A DNA stretch of 64,000 nt from JANSWY01 sp965267245 (GCA_965267245.1 OZ253939.1:186001-250000), one strand, 5' to 3'; shown: positions 45,178 to 54,291, numbered from the stretch's first letter. The notes: generated by a model from the letters alone, not told the origin. Numbers and translations: made by a program.

Positions 45178-45300
45178 TTTACACCTAACGGAAAGGTTTA
45201 AAGGTTGATGATAATTAAGAGAATTACGTATTGGGGAAACCCAATATTTCCATAGCTGGTTGACTAACCCCTCATATTTATATGGGGGGTTTATTTTTTT
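45178..45300 (+). ncRNA. Candidate small RNA or attenuated leader
   Basis: About 120 nt between promoter and terminator with no gene. It contains the hairpin TATTGGG-GAAA-CCCAATA (45229-45246), seven pairs closed by a GNRA tetraloop. A strong terminator follows: AACCCCTCATA / TATGGGGGGTT, 11 pairs (one G-T) with loop TTTA, then a long T run. The ECF sigma gene starts 63 nt later, so it could be a separate RNA or a riboswitch-like leader. It occupies most of a 345-nt gene-free stretch. No known class is recognised. Confidence 0.5.
45266..45300 (+). terminator. Strong intrinsic terminator
   Basis: Eleven-pair stem (45266-45276 with 45281-45291), loop TTTA, then T-rich tail. Confidence 0.9.
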
Positions 45301-45363
45301 ATTCTTTTTAGAAGATTTTGAAAGAAATTACCTAAAATGGCTACCAATAAACAGTAATACGTT

Positions 45364-45840
45364 TTGTCGAACCAATTCTTTAGAACTTTTGTCACGGAAA
45401 ACATAGATATGATCAGTCATATCTGTAGGGCTTATGCCCGAGGTGAGGAGGAATTAAAGGATTTGATTCAGGAAGTAACTATTCAACTATGGCGGTCCCA
45501 CAAGAAGTTTGAGGGCAGGTCAAAGGTTTCTACCTGGGTTTATCGTGTGACACTTAATGTATGTCTTTCTCAGAGTCGTAAGAAGCAGAAGCAACTAGAG
45601 CCAGTTTCTTTGGAGAATGTTCAACTTGCTGAAGATATAGACGTAGAGGAGAAAGAGAGAATTGATTTATTATATTCCGCTATCAGGAAATTAAAGGAGG
45701 CTGATCGGGCAGTAATCATTCTTTACCTGGAGAATAAAAGTTATAAAGAAATAGCTGAGATACTTGGTATGTCGGTGACAAATGTAGGTGTGAAAGTGAA
45801 TAGATTGAAATTACAATTGAAGCAATTGATAAATGGCTGA
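45364..45840 (+). CDS. ECF-type RNA polymerase sigma factor
   Basis: A 158-residue ECF sigma factor read from a TTG start. No ATG lies upstream in frame before a stop, and the first internal ATG (residue 16) would cut into the conserved ICRAYARGEEELKDLIQEVTIQLW of region 2. Region 4 reads LKEADRAVIILYLENKSYKEIAEILGMSVTNVGVKVNRLK. The next gene, a four-helix membrane protein, begins 8 nt before this stop, the typical arrangement of a sigma factor and its anti-sigma partner. Confidence 0.92.
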   Translation: MSNQFFRTFVTENIDMISHICRAYARGEEELKDLIQEVTIQLWRSHKKFEGRSKVSTWVYRVTLNVCLSQSRKKQKQLEPVSLENVQLAEDIDVEEKERIDLLYSAIRKLKEADRAVIILYLENKSYKEIAEILGMSVTNVGVKVNRLKLQLKQLING

Positions 45841-46420
45841 GATAGATATCATAGCGCTTTGGAATAAAGGTAAGCCATCTCAGGGTTCAATAGATGTTGA
45901 TGTCGATAGATTGATATCAAAAAAGTCAAAAACGCCTCTCTATTGGATCAAGTTTATCTTATGGATAGAGTTCGCAATTAATCTTGTATGCCTCCCGATA
46001 ACCCTTATTTTTTGGAGAGAAGAGGACCCAATGTTATATGGGGTGATTACTCCACTGATCATCGTAATATATTTGATTTATTACCAGTTTCTGATTCAAA
46101 AGATAAATGCTTTTGATTTCTCGAGGGATGTGAAAACGAGTCTCAGAAAGCTTTATAGTTATCTTAACTTCTTTCTACTTCATTATAGGGTGATTATTTG
46201 GCTGTCGCTTGTGGTTGGATATGTGTATGGTCTGATCACAGCTGATGAGCAAGGTTCGGAAATGCCAAATGACATGACTGGTTGGGTAGTAATAGTGGGA
46301 ATAGGCATTTTATTTATTGGCCTTGTGGGTTTTATACTGAATTGGCTTATCAGTTTGATTTATGGGAAGAAGATTAAAAGACTAAAAGAGGTGGTGAAGG
46401 ATTTTGAAACCATAAACTAA
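45833..46420 (+). CDS. Four-helix membrane protein, putative anti-sigma partner
   Basis: A 195-residue protein with a short soluble N-terminus (about 1-35) and four transmembrane segments (about 38-60, 67-85, 118-138, 148-172), ending in a basic cytoplasmic tail. No zinc-binding ZAS motif (HxxxCxxC) is present. It overlaps the ECF gene and is surely co-translated. A role as membrane anti-sigma factor or signal sensor is inferred from position only. Similar membrane partners of ECF factors are common in Bacteroidota. Confidence 0.75.
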   Translation: MAEIDIIALWNKGKPSQGSIDVDVDRLISKKSKTPLYWIKFILWIEFAINLVCLPITLIFWREEDPMLYGVITPLIIVIYLIYYQFLIQKINAFDFSRDVKTSLRKLYSYLNFFLLHYRVIIWLSLVVGYVYGLITADEQGSEMPNDMTGWVVIVGIGILFIGLVGFILNWLISLIYGKKIKRLKEVVKDFETIN

Positions 46421-46426
46421 AAAATA

Positions 46427-48145
46427 TCAATCAACCTTTTCTTCCTCGATATGTTCTATTTGGGGGTCTATTATTGCTTCGGTGACACTCAGTATGTGAT
46501 CTCCAGCTTTTTCCAGAGAGTGAATGATGTCTTTATACAAGGAAGTTGTTTTGTAATTTAATTTTTTTGATTCCAGGTCAAGATTGATCTTCTCTTTAAT
46601 CAACGCTTTCTTTTTGCGATTAATTTCAATTTCCTTTTCTCTCGCAAGATCCAAATTTGCATTATCGTAAGTGTCATCCAGGTTTTTGATCATCACTTCT
46701 TCAGCACTTTTAATTAGTTTAAAGAAGTCCTCAATCTTCAGGATTAGTTCATGAGGGAGTGGTACACCTGAATCAACTCTTTTGTTTACATCTTTGATCA
46801 TTTGATGATATATATCACCAATTCTTTCGAGCTCACTGATAGCGCTATAAATCATGCTGACACGAGTTACAGTTTTCTTGCTGAAACTTCCATTGCTACT
46901 TATTTTTTGCAGGAACTCAGCAATTTCCTCTTCTAATTGATCTGAATGATCTTCAAGGCGAATGACTTTTTTTAATGGTTTCTCTTGCTTGTCATTTTCA
47001 AGTGCCTCAAAATAAGACATTACTTCGTTGCTCATTTTGGCTATCACAGTTCCAAAGTAGGCAGTTTCTTTGCGGGCTTGTTCAATGGATATTTCACTGG
47101 CTTTCATTAAACCGGTAGAGATATACTGTAGTTTATATTCATTATCGTCATTCCCTTTCACTAGCTTGGTTACGATTTTTGCAATCAAGCCGGCAAACCA
47201 AACAAGTAATAGTGTGTTGATGATATTGAAAGTCGTATGAAATGTAGATAGTGCATATTTGATGGCTTCAGCATCATTATAAGCTGATGTACTTCCTAAA
47301 GTGGTAACGAGCCAATCAACACCTACCAGAAATGGTTTGAGGAGTATAACTATCCAAATGACTCCAAAGACATTGAATACAAAGTGAGCCAGTGCTGCTC
47401 TTTTTGCGTGAACATTTCCAATAAGTGCTGCAATATTTGCTGTGATAGTGGTTCCAATATTCTCTCCCAGCACAAGTGCGACTGCAATTTCAAAAGGGAT
47501 CCAACCCTGATTCGCCATTACTAACGTAAGCGCCATCGCCGCACTGGATGACTGGACCACTACAGTGATAATTGTTCCTATAAGAACGAACAATAGCGTG
47601 GACAGAATACCAAGGTTTGTGTATGTAGAAAGAAACTCCAACACCTCAGGATGATCTTGAAGACTTGGTACTCCGTCTTTAAGAAACTGGAGACCTAATA
47701 ATAGCAGTGCAAACCCAACAAATACTTCTGCCCAGGTTTTGACTTTTTCCTTGCTGAAAAATGTAAGGGGAAATGCTATGGCAATCAATGGAAGAGCAAA
47801 CTTTGAGATACTTACCTTGAACCCAACAAAAGTTAAAAGCCAGGCGGTCATAGTAGTTCCTATGTTGGCGCCCATAATTACTCCTATAGCCTCCATCAGT
47901 GAAAGAAGGCCTGCATTCACAAAGCTAACAACCAAAACAGTTGTCGCAGATGAACTTTGAATAAGGCTGGTAATTAGAAAACCTGTCGCAACTCCTTTAG
48001 CCCTATTTGAGGTCATATTTCGCAAAAACTCGCGTAGTTTTGACCCAGCAACTTTCTGAATTGATTCGCTCATGATCTTCATACCATAGATGAAGAAACC
48101 GAGCGCCCCGAGAAGATTAAGCGTATCTAGTAGTCCGAAATTCAT
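46427..48145 (-). CDS. Na/Pi cotransporter family protein with PhoU-like domain
   Basis: A 572-residue transporter. Two inverted Na/Pi repeats are visible: GFLITSLIQSSSATTVLVVSFVNAGLLS and, later, VVQSSSAAMALTLVMANQG, each with the QSSSA signature, plus paired GANIGTT / GENIGTT motifs. The soluble C-terminal ~210 residues are helical and PhoU-like (ISELERIGDIYHQM, HSLEKAGDHILSVTEAI). The family imports phosphate with sodium at the inner membrane. It ends just 6 nt from the convergent membrane protein gene. Confidence 0.94.
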   Translation of the reverse strand: MNFGLLDTLNLLGALGFFIYGMKIMSESIQKVAGSKLREFLRNMTSNRAKGVATGFLITSLIQSSSATTVLVVSFVNAGLLSLMEAIGVIMGANIGTTMTAWLLTFVGFKVSISKFALPLIAIAFPLTFFSKEKVKTWAEVFVGFALLLLGLQFLKDGVPSLQDHPEVLEFLSTYTNLGILSTLLFVLIGTIITVVVQSSSAAMALTLVMANQGWIPFEIAVALVLGENIGTTITANIAALIGNVHAKRAALAHFVFNVFGVIWIVILLKPFLVGVDWLVTTLGSTSAYNDAEAIKYALSTFHTTFNIINTLLLVWFAGLIAKIVTKLVKGNDDNEYKLQYISTGLMKASEISIEQARKETAYFGTVIAKMSNEVMSYFEALENDKQEKPLKKVIRLEDHSDQLEEEIAEFLQKISSNGSFSKKTVTRVSMIYSAISELERIGDIYHQMIKDVNKRVDSGVPLPHELILKIEDFFKLIKSAEEVMIKNLDDTYDNANLDLAREKEIEINRKKKALIKEKINLDLESKKLNYKTTSLYKDIIHSLEKAGDHILSVTEAIIDPQIEHIEEEKVD

Positions 48146-48334
48146 TGATTAGATGTCTGAATGTCGCATGTTTCATTCCTGAAAGCAATCTTAACGAATA
48201 ACTAAATTATGACATGCAATTAACTTCAATATTAATGCAGAGGTAACATTTAATTAATCTTTGATTTCACCTTAAAAATAGCGTATTTTTTGAATGTTGG
48301 CTTACCCTATTTTGTATTGCCCAATTTCATTTGC

Positions 48335-48796
48335 CTAAATAAGGTCAATATCAAGGTTTTTCTGGAATGAAGTTTCAAATGAGATGATCGTATCAGTGTT
48401 GGTTACACCAGGAAGTGGATGTATTTTCTTATAGATCACTTCCCGCAAATGGGCATTGTTCTTGGCTACAATTTTTAATAGCAGGGCATATTTTCCTGTG
48501 ATGTTAGAGCATTCAAGGATCTCTGGTACTTTCTTAAGTTTAGAGATAACCGTGTCAATATATTTCGGATTACTTATTTCCACCCATGTAAATGCCTCTG
48601 TAGTAAACCCCAGTACCTCTGCATTGAATTGGTAAACCGGATTTGTGATTACTTTTCTTTGTTTGAGCTTGTTAATTCGTTGGTGAACCATGGTGTTTGA
48701 AATACCAAGTTCTTTTGCCAGTGTAGAAAATGCAATTCTTCCATTTTCACTGAGTTTTCTAAGTATATCCTTATCTGTATTGTCAAATTGACTCAT
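48335..48796 (-). CDS. Lrp/AsnC family transcriptional regulator
   Basis: A 153-residue feast/famine regulator. The N-terminal winged HTH is DKDILRKLSENGRIAFSTLAKELGISNTMVHQRINKLK and the C-terminal RAM ligand-binding domain contains ALLLKIVAKNNAHLREVIYKKI. Such proteins form octamers and respond to amino acids. It is divergent from a DUF1338 enzyme linked to lysine breakdown, and the shared 159-nt region contains strong symmetric AGTTAA repeats, so it probably controls itself and that gene. Confidence 0.95.
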   Translation of the reverse strand: MSQFDNTDKDILRKLSENGRIAFSTLAKELGISNTMVHQRINKLKQRKVITNPVYQFNAEVLGFTTEAFTWVEISNPKYIDTVISKLKKVPEILECSNITGKYALLLKIVAKNNAHLREVIYKKIHPLPGVTNTDTIISFETSFQKNLDIDLI

Positions 48797-48821
48797 TTCC
48801 GCATTTCTAGTGTGGTTGTAA

Positions 48822-48856
48822 AGTTAAATTAACTATTTATTGATTGAAATAGTTAA
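48822..48856. promoter_or_regulatory. Symmetric AGTTAA repeats, candidate Lrp operator
   Basis: TTAACTATTT (48829-48838) and AAATAGTTAA (48847-48856) form a perfect 10-bp inverted repeat with an 8-bp spacer. Overlapping it is AGTTAA-a-TTAACT (48822-48834). The block lies 26 nt upstream of the Lrp-type gene. Confidence 0.65.
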
Positions 48857-48955
48857 CAATGAATAAAATGTAACGTTTTCATTGATCATTTTGATTCAAA
48901 TATTGTTTGATTTGGGTAATGTTGACTTTTTTTGATTGGTAATTTAAACTTGACT

Positions 48956-49759
48956 ATGAATTATAAGGAATTGCTCAATGTGCTTTGGCTTGATTATGAG
49001 AAGCACACACCTTCAGCACACAAAATTCACAATTTATTAGAAACCAGGGGAGAAGAAGTATTAAATGACCACATTGCATTTCGTACGATCAATCATCCAT
49101 TAATTAATGTAGATGCTACTTCGAAGCTTTTTTTGGAATGTGGTTATGAGGAAAAAGGAACCTACCATTTCGAAGAAAAGAAACTATTAGCAAAACACTT
49201 TGAGCATCCGGATTCCAATGCGCCAAAAGTATTTATATCTGAATTATTATTGGAGGAATTTTCACCTGGGTTACAGCATGAAATACAGCAATGTATTAAT
49301 AAAATGCCTTTAGGTTTGATCTCATCCGGCCATTTTATCTTGTCAGGACGAACCTGGGGAACAATTTCTCATAAAACCTATCAGCAATTATTGAGTGAGT
49401 CTGAGTATGCAGCTTGGTGGTATGTGTATGGTTTTGGAGCGAATCATTTTACTGTAGATGTAAATTCACTAAAGTCAATTGAATCGCTTGATGAATTGAA
49501 TGCACTACTGAAAGTGCATGGGTTTTCAATGAACAATTCAGGTGGTGAAATAAAAGGAGGGAAGGATGTTTTGTTGGCTCAGTCCAGCATCCTAGCAGAT
49601 AAACGACCAGTAGAATTTTCTGAGGGACTGTTCAGTATTCCCGGATGTTACTACGAGTTTGCATATCGGTATGAGCAATCGCCTGGACGTCTTTTTCAGG
49701 GATTTGTAGCCGGATCTGCTGATAAGATATTTGAGAGTACAAACGCTTTGTCGAACTAG
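48956..49759 (+). CDS. DUF1338 protein (2-oxoadipate dioxygenase/decarboxylase-like)
   Basis: The ATG start gives 267 residues; a TTG eight codons upstream is open. It matches DUF1338: DHIAFRTINHPLINVD with the metal His, FISELLLEEFSP, WWYVYGFGANHFTVDVN, and a closing PGCYYEFAYRYE. Family members in the HglS/YdcJ group are iron-dependent enzymes converting 2-oxoadipate to D-2-hydroxyglutarate in lysine catabolism. The plant and bacterial activity is established; its assignment to this protein is by family. The divergent Lrp regulator supports an amino-acid role. Confidence 0.85.
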   Translation: MNYKELLNVLWLDYEKHTPSAHKIHNLLETRGEEVLNDHIAFRTINHPLINVDATSKLFLECGYEEKGTYHFEEKKLLAKHFEHPDSNAPKVFISELLLEEFSPGLQHEIQQCINKMPLGLISSGHFILSGRTWGTISHKTYQQLLSESEYAAWWYVYGFGANHFTVDVNSLKSIESLDELNALLKVHGFSMNNSGGEIKGGKDVLLAQSSILADKRPVEFSEGLFSIPGCYYEFAYRYEQSPGRLFQGFVAGSADKIFESTNALSN

Positions 49760-49797
49760 GCAATTTTCATATAATAAACAACAACCAATCCTGAAAA

Positions 49798-49826
49798 GGT
49801 GGCCAAATTATTGGTCACCTTTTTTA
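49798..49826 (+). terminator. Intrinsic terminator of the DUF1338 gene
   Basis: GGTGGCCAA / TTGGTCACC, nine pairs (one G-T), loop ATTA, then seven T. The rest of the 238-nt gap to the next gene has no other clear signal. Confidence 0.9.
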
Positions 49827-49997
49827 TTGAGCCTAATTCAACTTAGGCCTCTGGGAGAATTCTTCAAATTTTTGTATTTTTACGTTCATCTCTTCAATCA
49901 AGTAATTGATCGAATAAACGGCGGGTTCACACTTTGTTATTTGATTCAGGAAACTTTTTATACAATTTTTGTATTGGTAAGTTGTTTGATAGTCTAA

Positions 49998-50987
49998 ATG
50001 CTAGCCTTTATTAGGAAAATATCACTTCATTGTATAGCACTAACCTTGCTTTCATTTCCTCTTTTCTCGCAGGACAAAGAGAGTAATGTTATTGAGGGTA
50101 TGTACCGTCCTAAACTAGCCGAATTCAGCTACCAGACTTTGTTCAATCAAAATTCTATTGCTTCTTCTGAGATTTTCGGAGATGGTACCTATGAGGTTGA
50201 AAGCAATTACCTGTTTAAGGGTAAAATGGGGATTCCGCTCTTCATGAAGCCCGGTCATTTAGCAGCATTGCAATTGACCTATGAGGATATACGTTTTTCA
50301 GTAGATAACGACATCAATATTAATTCTGATCTTTTCAGTTACCTGGACCAAACAAAGAAATTTAGAGGAGTAAGTGCACGGTTTCTGTATGAGCGTAAGC
50401 TGAATGACCTGGCAAGTTTTAACCTGATCAGTGGTTTGGAAATGCATTCTGATCGGTGGCAATTGAATTCAAACACAATCAAGTATTACATTGCAGGGTT
50501 ATACACGCAGGTAATAAGCAACCGTACCCAAATTGGTTATGGAGCGATTACGGGCATTGACCAACAGGTTTTCTCCCTTTGGCCATTGTTTAAAATGGAG
50601 CACAAGATCAATAAAAAGTGGACAATTGATATTTTATTACCTAAGTCTGCAGCACTTCGCTTCCAGATTAACCCTAAAACCTATTTGATTGCTCAAACTG
50701 AAGTAAATACCTGGAGATATAACCTGGATGGACAAATGTTGAATTCAGACATTCCGGATTTTACTTTGAGAAGAGCTGATCTCATATCTACTATAATTCT
50801 TGAAAGAGAAATTCATGACTGGTTATGGTTTAGTGTTGAAGGTGGAATGAGTAACAATTTATCCTACTATTTAGCTGAACCTGGCTTGAGAAATCGTAAT
50901 GCTACTGTTGGGATCAATGTAAAGGAAACAGGATATTTCAAATTCAATGTGTTTGTGGTCCCACCATGGAAAATGTGTAAAAAATAA
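49998..50987 (+). CDS. Outer-membrane beta-barrel protein (DUF6268-like)
   Basis: A 329-residue protein with signal peptide (LTLLSFPLFSQ). The body is a series of alternating strands such as LAEFSYQTLFNQNS, LAALQLTYEDIRFSV and TQIGYGAITGIDQQVFSLWP, matching barrel-type DUF6268 proteins of Bacteroidota. It ends FKFNVFVVPPWKMCKK, not a classic aromatic terminal strand. It is flanked by terminators on both sides, so it is monocistronic. Transport substrate is unknown. Confidence 0.75.
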   Translation: MLAFIRKISLHCIALTLLSFPLFSQDKESNVIEGMYRPKLAEFSYQTLFNQNSIASSEIFGDGTYEVESNYLFKGKMGIPLFMKPGHLAALQLTYEDIRFSVDNDININSDLFSYLDQTKKFRGVSARFLYERKLNDLASFNLISGLEMHSDRWQLNSNTIKYYIAGLYTQVISNRTQIGYGAITGIDQQVFSLWPLFKMEHKINKKWTIDILLPKSAALRFQINPKTYLIAQTEVNTWRYNLDGQMLNSDIPDFTLRRADLISTIILEREIHDWLWFSVEGGMSNNLSYYLAEPGLRNRNATVGINVKETGYFKFNVFVVPPWKMCKK

Positions 50988-50991
50988 AAAA

Positions 50992-51012
50992 GAGCACCCA
51001 TTATGGATGCCC
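50992..51012 (-). terminator. Intrinsic terminator, mainly for the MFS gene
   Basis: GAGCACCCAT / ATGGATGCCC, ten pairs with two wobbles. On the minus strand it is followed by a long T run, 29 nt after the MFS stop codon. Confidence 0.75.
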
Positions 51013-51041
51013 TTTAAAAACTCACATACCTGTCTTAACAC

Positions 51042-52145
51042 TTAGTGATAATAATACTCAAAGAACCCCGTGAAAATCTCTGACGCACCAATGAAGATTC
51101 CTACCCCATAGGTAATGTATCTGGAAGGTATGTTTCTGATTACAAATGGAAGTCCACTGATATTCACAAAGCTGAAGCAAATAGCCACTACCAGACCAGA
51201 AATGATTGCCACGATATAATTTCCTGAAAATAGCAAAGTCAAAACACTAATTGCGAGAATAATGAAACTTATCATTAATACCCTTAATAGACCCATTTTC
51301 TCAACATGTCTACTGATGATGAATCCAAGTATCGCTGAGAACCCCAGGAAACCAAAAGAAATGAGTTCAGCTGAACTGGCAATTTCAGGGAAGTAAGCCT
51401 GGAAATGGTTGGGAACAAACTCTACCAGAAATGCCTTACCAATGCCTAATTGCAATCCAGCTATAACCACAGCAAGGAATGCCGAACCTTTAAATTTTTG
51501 AGCAGCACTTTCACTTTGCGCCTGTTTTCTCTCAATTACTTCATTAGAGCTTACTTTATGGAATAGAAATCCGGTTCCACTGATTAGAATTCCACCTACG
51601 ATGAAAGTTAATGTGTCTCCAAAAAAATGTACGAGGCTAACGATAACAGGCTCCAAAGCGTATAGTAGTTCCGTAGTTAAGAAAAGTACTCCCATTACTA
51701 TTGGAAGATTTTTAGCTGGTGCAAATGATTCCACCATTGAATTTGCCGGACTAATAAAGATATTCATTGCGATGAGCCAAACAATGATCATTATGGGTAG
51801 GAATGGTCGAAGGGTGGAAGCTGGTCCTGCAGCCAGGATAGTTGCCACCGCCATGAAGGTCATTGCTGTAACACCAATCCCAACGGAAAATATTATAAAG
51901 TACTTTCCATTTTTGTTCATCATTCGGTCTGCCACCCATCCGGCAAATGCAGGAATGATGACCAGTACTATTGCTTTTGCAATCACAAGAAATTCAGCTA
52001 ATGAATGGAACTGAAAATTCTGAATCAGGTGTGGCTGGTATTCATGATAAGCAATCCAGCTAATCACCACAGCGGCATTAAGGGCAGCCAGGCTGTATAC
52101 TTCAGGCCATTTTAATGAAATCTCTTTGGTATTCGTCATGTTCAT
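51042..52145 (-). CDS. MFS-type transporter
   Basis: A 367-residue membrane protein with about eleven or twelve hydrophobic segments. FAGWVADRMMNKNGK after helix 2 is a variant of the MFS motif A loop, and IISRHVEKMG is its counterpart in the second half. A soluble loop with KQAQSESAAQKFKG separates the halves. It is somewhat shorter than the usual ~400 residues. A second ATG lies two codons in. Substrate is unknown. It is divergent from an ECF sigma operon. Confidence 0.82.
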   Translation of the reverse strand: MNMTNTKEISLKWPEVYSLAALNAAVVISWIAYHEYQPHLIQNFQFHSLAEFLVIAKAIVLVIIPAFAGWVADRMMNKNGKYFIIFSVGIGVTAMTFMAVATILAAGPASTLRPFLPIMIIVWLIAMNIFISPANSMVESFAPAKNLPIVMGVLFLTTELLYALEPVIVSLVHFFGDTLTFIVGGILISGTGFLFHKVSSNEVIERKQAQSESAAQKFKGSAFLAVVIAGLQLGIGKAFLVEFVPNHFQAYFPEIASSAELISFGFLGFSAILGFIISRHVEKMGLLRVLMISFIILAISVLTLLFSGNYIVAIISGLVVAICFSFVNISGLPFVIRNIPSRYITYGVGIFIGASEIFTGFFEYYYH

Positions 52146-52234
52146 AGTATCTTCAAATCTGTTTAAATCAACTTACGAAGTGAGTAGGGAGATTGGATTT
52201 CTGAATAGGAATTTTTTTTGAATAAATATTAATA

Positions 52235-52771
52235 TTGACTGAAGAACAGCTAGTTAAAGCCTTAAAAGAAGGAAGTAATACCGTCCTTGAACAACTATAT
52301 GATGCCTATGGTAATGCATTATACGGTACCGCTTTGAGGATGGTAAAGAATAAAGAGCTAGCTGAGGAGGTAGTACAGGATAGTTTTGTCAAGATTTGGG
52401 AAAAGCGGGATTTATTCAATGCCGATAAAGGAAAACTATTTACCTGGATGATCAATATTTTAAGGAATACGGCCATTGATAAAACCCGTTCCAGAGATTT
52501 TAAGTCTTCTCAGAAATCCGATCAGGTGGATGATCTCGTATATAAAATAGATCGGCACTATAACAGCGAAATTTCTGTAGATGGATTAGGTCTAAATGAT
52601 GTTTTAAAAGATCTCCCGGTCGATCAGCAATTGATAGTGGACCTGGTCTATTATAAGGGGTATACCCAGTCAGAAATAGCCAAAGAGTTTGATATTCCAT
52701 TGGGAACCGTGAAGACGAGGTTACGTAATGCATTGATTCAGTTAAGAAAAGTGTTGAAAGTAGATCAGTGA
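52235..52771 (+). CDS. ECF sigma factor (SigK-like)
   Basis: A 178-residue ECF sigma factor read from TTG. The first in-frame ATG is within region 2 and would remove it, and no ATG exists upstream of the TTG near enough. Region 2 reads LYGTALRMVKNKELAEEVVQDSFVKIWEKRDLF and LFTWMINILRNTAIDKTRS; region 4 reads LPVDQQLIVDLVYYKGYTQSEIAKEFDIPLGTVKTRLRNAL. The following anti-sigma gene starts within this gene's stop codon (GTGA), so they are coupled. The arrangement matches SigK/RskA pairs. Confidence 0.94.
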   Translation: MTEEQLVKALKEGSNTVLEQLYDAYGNALYGTALRMVKNKELAEEVVQDSFVKIWEKRDLFNADKGKLFTWMINILRNTAIDKTRSRDFKSSQKSDQVDDLVYKIDRHYNSEISVDGLGLNDVLKDLPVDQQLIVDLVYYKGYTQSEIAKEFDIPLGTVKTRLRNALIQLRKVLKVDQ

Positions 52772-53553
52772 ATATAGAAGAATACATATCATCAGGTATT
52801 TTAGAGGCCTACATTCTGGAAGAGCTCTCACCAAAGGCGAGTAAAGATGTGGAACTCAAAGCTGCTGCTTATCCGGAGATCAGAAAAGAGCTGGAGATGA
52901 TTGAAGAAACACTTTTTCAGGCAGCCCAACTTACCAGTGTTCCTGCTCCAGATCATTTGAAATCAAAAATATTAAATGCTATTCAGGAAGAACAAGAAAG
53001 CTCTTCTGAAACCAAGGTTGTTCCCATAAACAATTCTACCTGGAAATATGCTACAGCTGCGACAGTAAGTTTATTGGTTGTATCATCAGTTTATATTAAT
53101 TCACTGAATACAGACCTTAAGGAAGCCAGGAATGAGATCATTGCCATGGAATCAGAACAGCAAAGACTAGCGGAGGACCTGAATCAGGTAAATTATACAA
53201 ATGAAAAAATACAGACTGGTTTAGACTTTCTGGCTTCAGCAGAAACAAAAGCTATTCCCTTAGGAGGAACAGATATTTCTAAATCATCAAAAGCATTCGT
53301 TTTTTGGAACCCTAACACTGCAGAGGTGAGGATGAGAATTGCCGATCTTCCGGAACTTCCCTCAGACAAACAGTATCAGTTATGGGCACTGAAGGATGGA
53401 AAACCAATTGATTTAGGGGTATTTGATATTGAGGAGGGTCTGCTGGATATGAAAACAATAGAAGGTGCACAGGCATTTGCAGTAACCCTGGAGCCTGCTG
53501 GAGGGAGTGTGAGTCCTACATTGGATCAAATGTATTTGTACGGAGATGTATAA
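52768..53553 (+). CDS. Anti-sigma factor, RskA-like
   Basis: A 261-residue protein with a GTG start overlapping the sigma gene. An N-terminal helical anti-sigma domain (about 1-75, YISSGILEAYILEELSP) is followed by one transmembrane helix (about 92-110), a coiled-coil segment, and a RskA C-terminal domain (about 160-260) with FVFWNPNTAEVRMRI and LPSDKQYQLWALKDGKPIDLG. It holds the sigma factor at the inner membrane and likely releases it by regulated proteolysis, as known for RskA. Confidence 0.93.
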   Translation: MNIEEYISSGILEAYILEELSPKASKDVELKAAAYPEIRKELEMIEETLFQAAQLTSVPAPDHLKSKILNAIQEEQESSSETKVVPINNSTWKYATAATVSLLVVSSVYINSLNTDLKEARNEIIAMESEQQRLAEDLNQVNYTNEKIQTGLDFLASAETKAIPLGGTDISKSSKAFVFWNPNTAEVRMRIADLPELPSDKQYQLWALKDGKPIDLGVFDIEEGLLDMKTIEGAQAFAVTLEPAGGSVSPTLDQMYLYGDV

Positions 53554-53568
53554 AGCAAGGACAAAAAA

Positions 53569-53591
53569 AAATCTGGCTAAGTACCAGATTT
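53569..53591. terminator. Bidirectional terminator
   Basis: AAATCTGG / CCAGATTT with loop CTAAGTA, with A run before and T run after, between convergent genes. Confidence 0.85.
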
Positions 53592-53623
53592 TTTAAAATA
53601 TATACACCTATTTAAATTTCTTG

Positions 53624-54133
53624 CTATTTAGAATCCCATAAGATTTGGGACCTGGAAATGTCACCTTTTTCATTTGACACTATTGTCCAACTTCCATAAG
53701 GTAATCCAAAAGCCAGTTGACCTCTTAACGTATAATTATTGTCCTGCACCTTAAATCTCCAATTCCAATCTCCAGACGCAATCAAGCCATCTTTTGTATA
53801 GAAATCCCATTTTCCAACCATCTTTCCATTCTCAAAAGTGCCATTCATCGCTAATTGGCCATTTCTGTAGTAAAATTTCGCTTCACCATTAAGGTCATTA
53901 TTTTCAAATGTGATTGATTTAGCAATATTTCCATTTTCATAATTGGATTCATATATTCCATCCAAAACACTCTCGTCAAGATCTTCGAAACTCAAGTCTG
54001 TATTTCCCATAAGGACTGCTTCATAATTGGGAGTAGAAGTTTCCATAAAGTCCATTGTGGCATATTGCGCAAAAACACCAAATGAGCCAACTGTAAAAAA
54101 TAGTGTAAGCAATGATCTGAATCGTAACAACAT
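53624..54133 (-). CDS. Exported MORN-repeat protein (YwqK-like)
   Basis: The ATG gives 169 residues with a signal peptide (LLTLFFTVGSFGVFAQ); a TTG ten codons upstream is open but unlikely. The rest consists of MORN/YwqK-type repeats: YESNYENGNIAKSITF, LNGEAKFYYRNGQLAMNGTF and KMVGKWDFYTKDGLIASGDW. Such repeats are often labelled 'antitoxin YwqK' in databases, but no toxin partner is here and the protein is secreted, so the toxin-antitoxin label should not be used. Confidence 0.8.
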   Translation of the reverse strand: MLLRFRSLLTLFFTVGSFGVFAQYATMDFMETSTPNYEAVLMGNTDLSFEDLDESVLDGIYESNYENGNIAKSITFENNDLNGEAKFYYRNGQLAMNGTFENGKMVGKWDFYTKDGLIASGDWNWRFKVQDNNYTLRGQLAFGLPYGSWTIVSNEKGDISRSQILWDSK

Positions 54134-54291
54134 AATGATTTTATTATAGCTTCTTTTTTCCAATGTATCTTATAGCTGAGACTTCTAGAGTCATTACGAA
54201 TCTACCCATTTGTTGCAAGACTAAGAATTAGACACAACTGACTAAATGGAAACTAGTAGTGAACAGGAATATTATTGACTGAATGGTAAAA

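Noticed and set aside
49731..49997. An 88-codon frame between the DUF1338 and barrel genes
   Set aside because: It starts inside the DUF1338 gene, runs straight through the terminator hairpin at 49798-49826 and has an odd composition.
53624..54133. A toxin-antitoxin label for the YwqK-like protein
   Set aside because: The protein has a signal peptide, MORN-type repeats and no neighbouring toxin.
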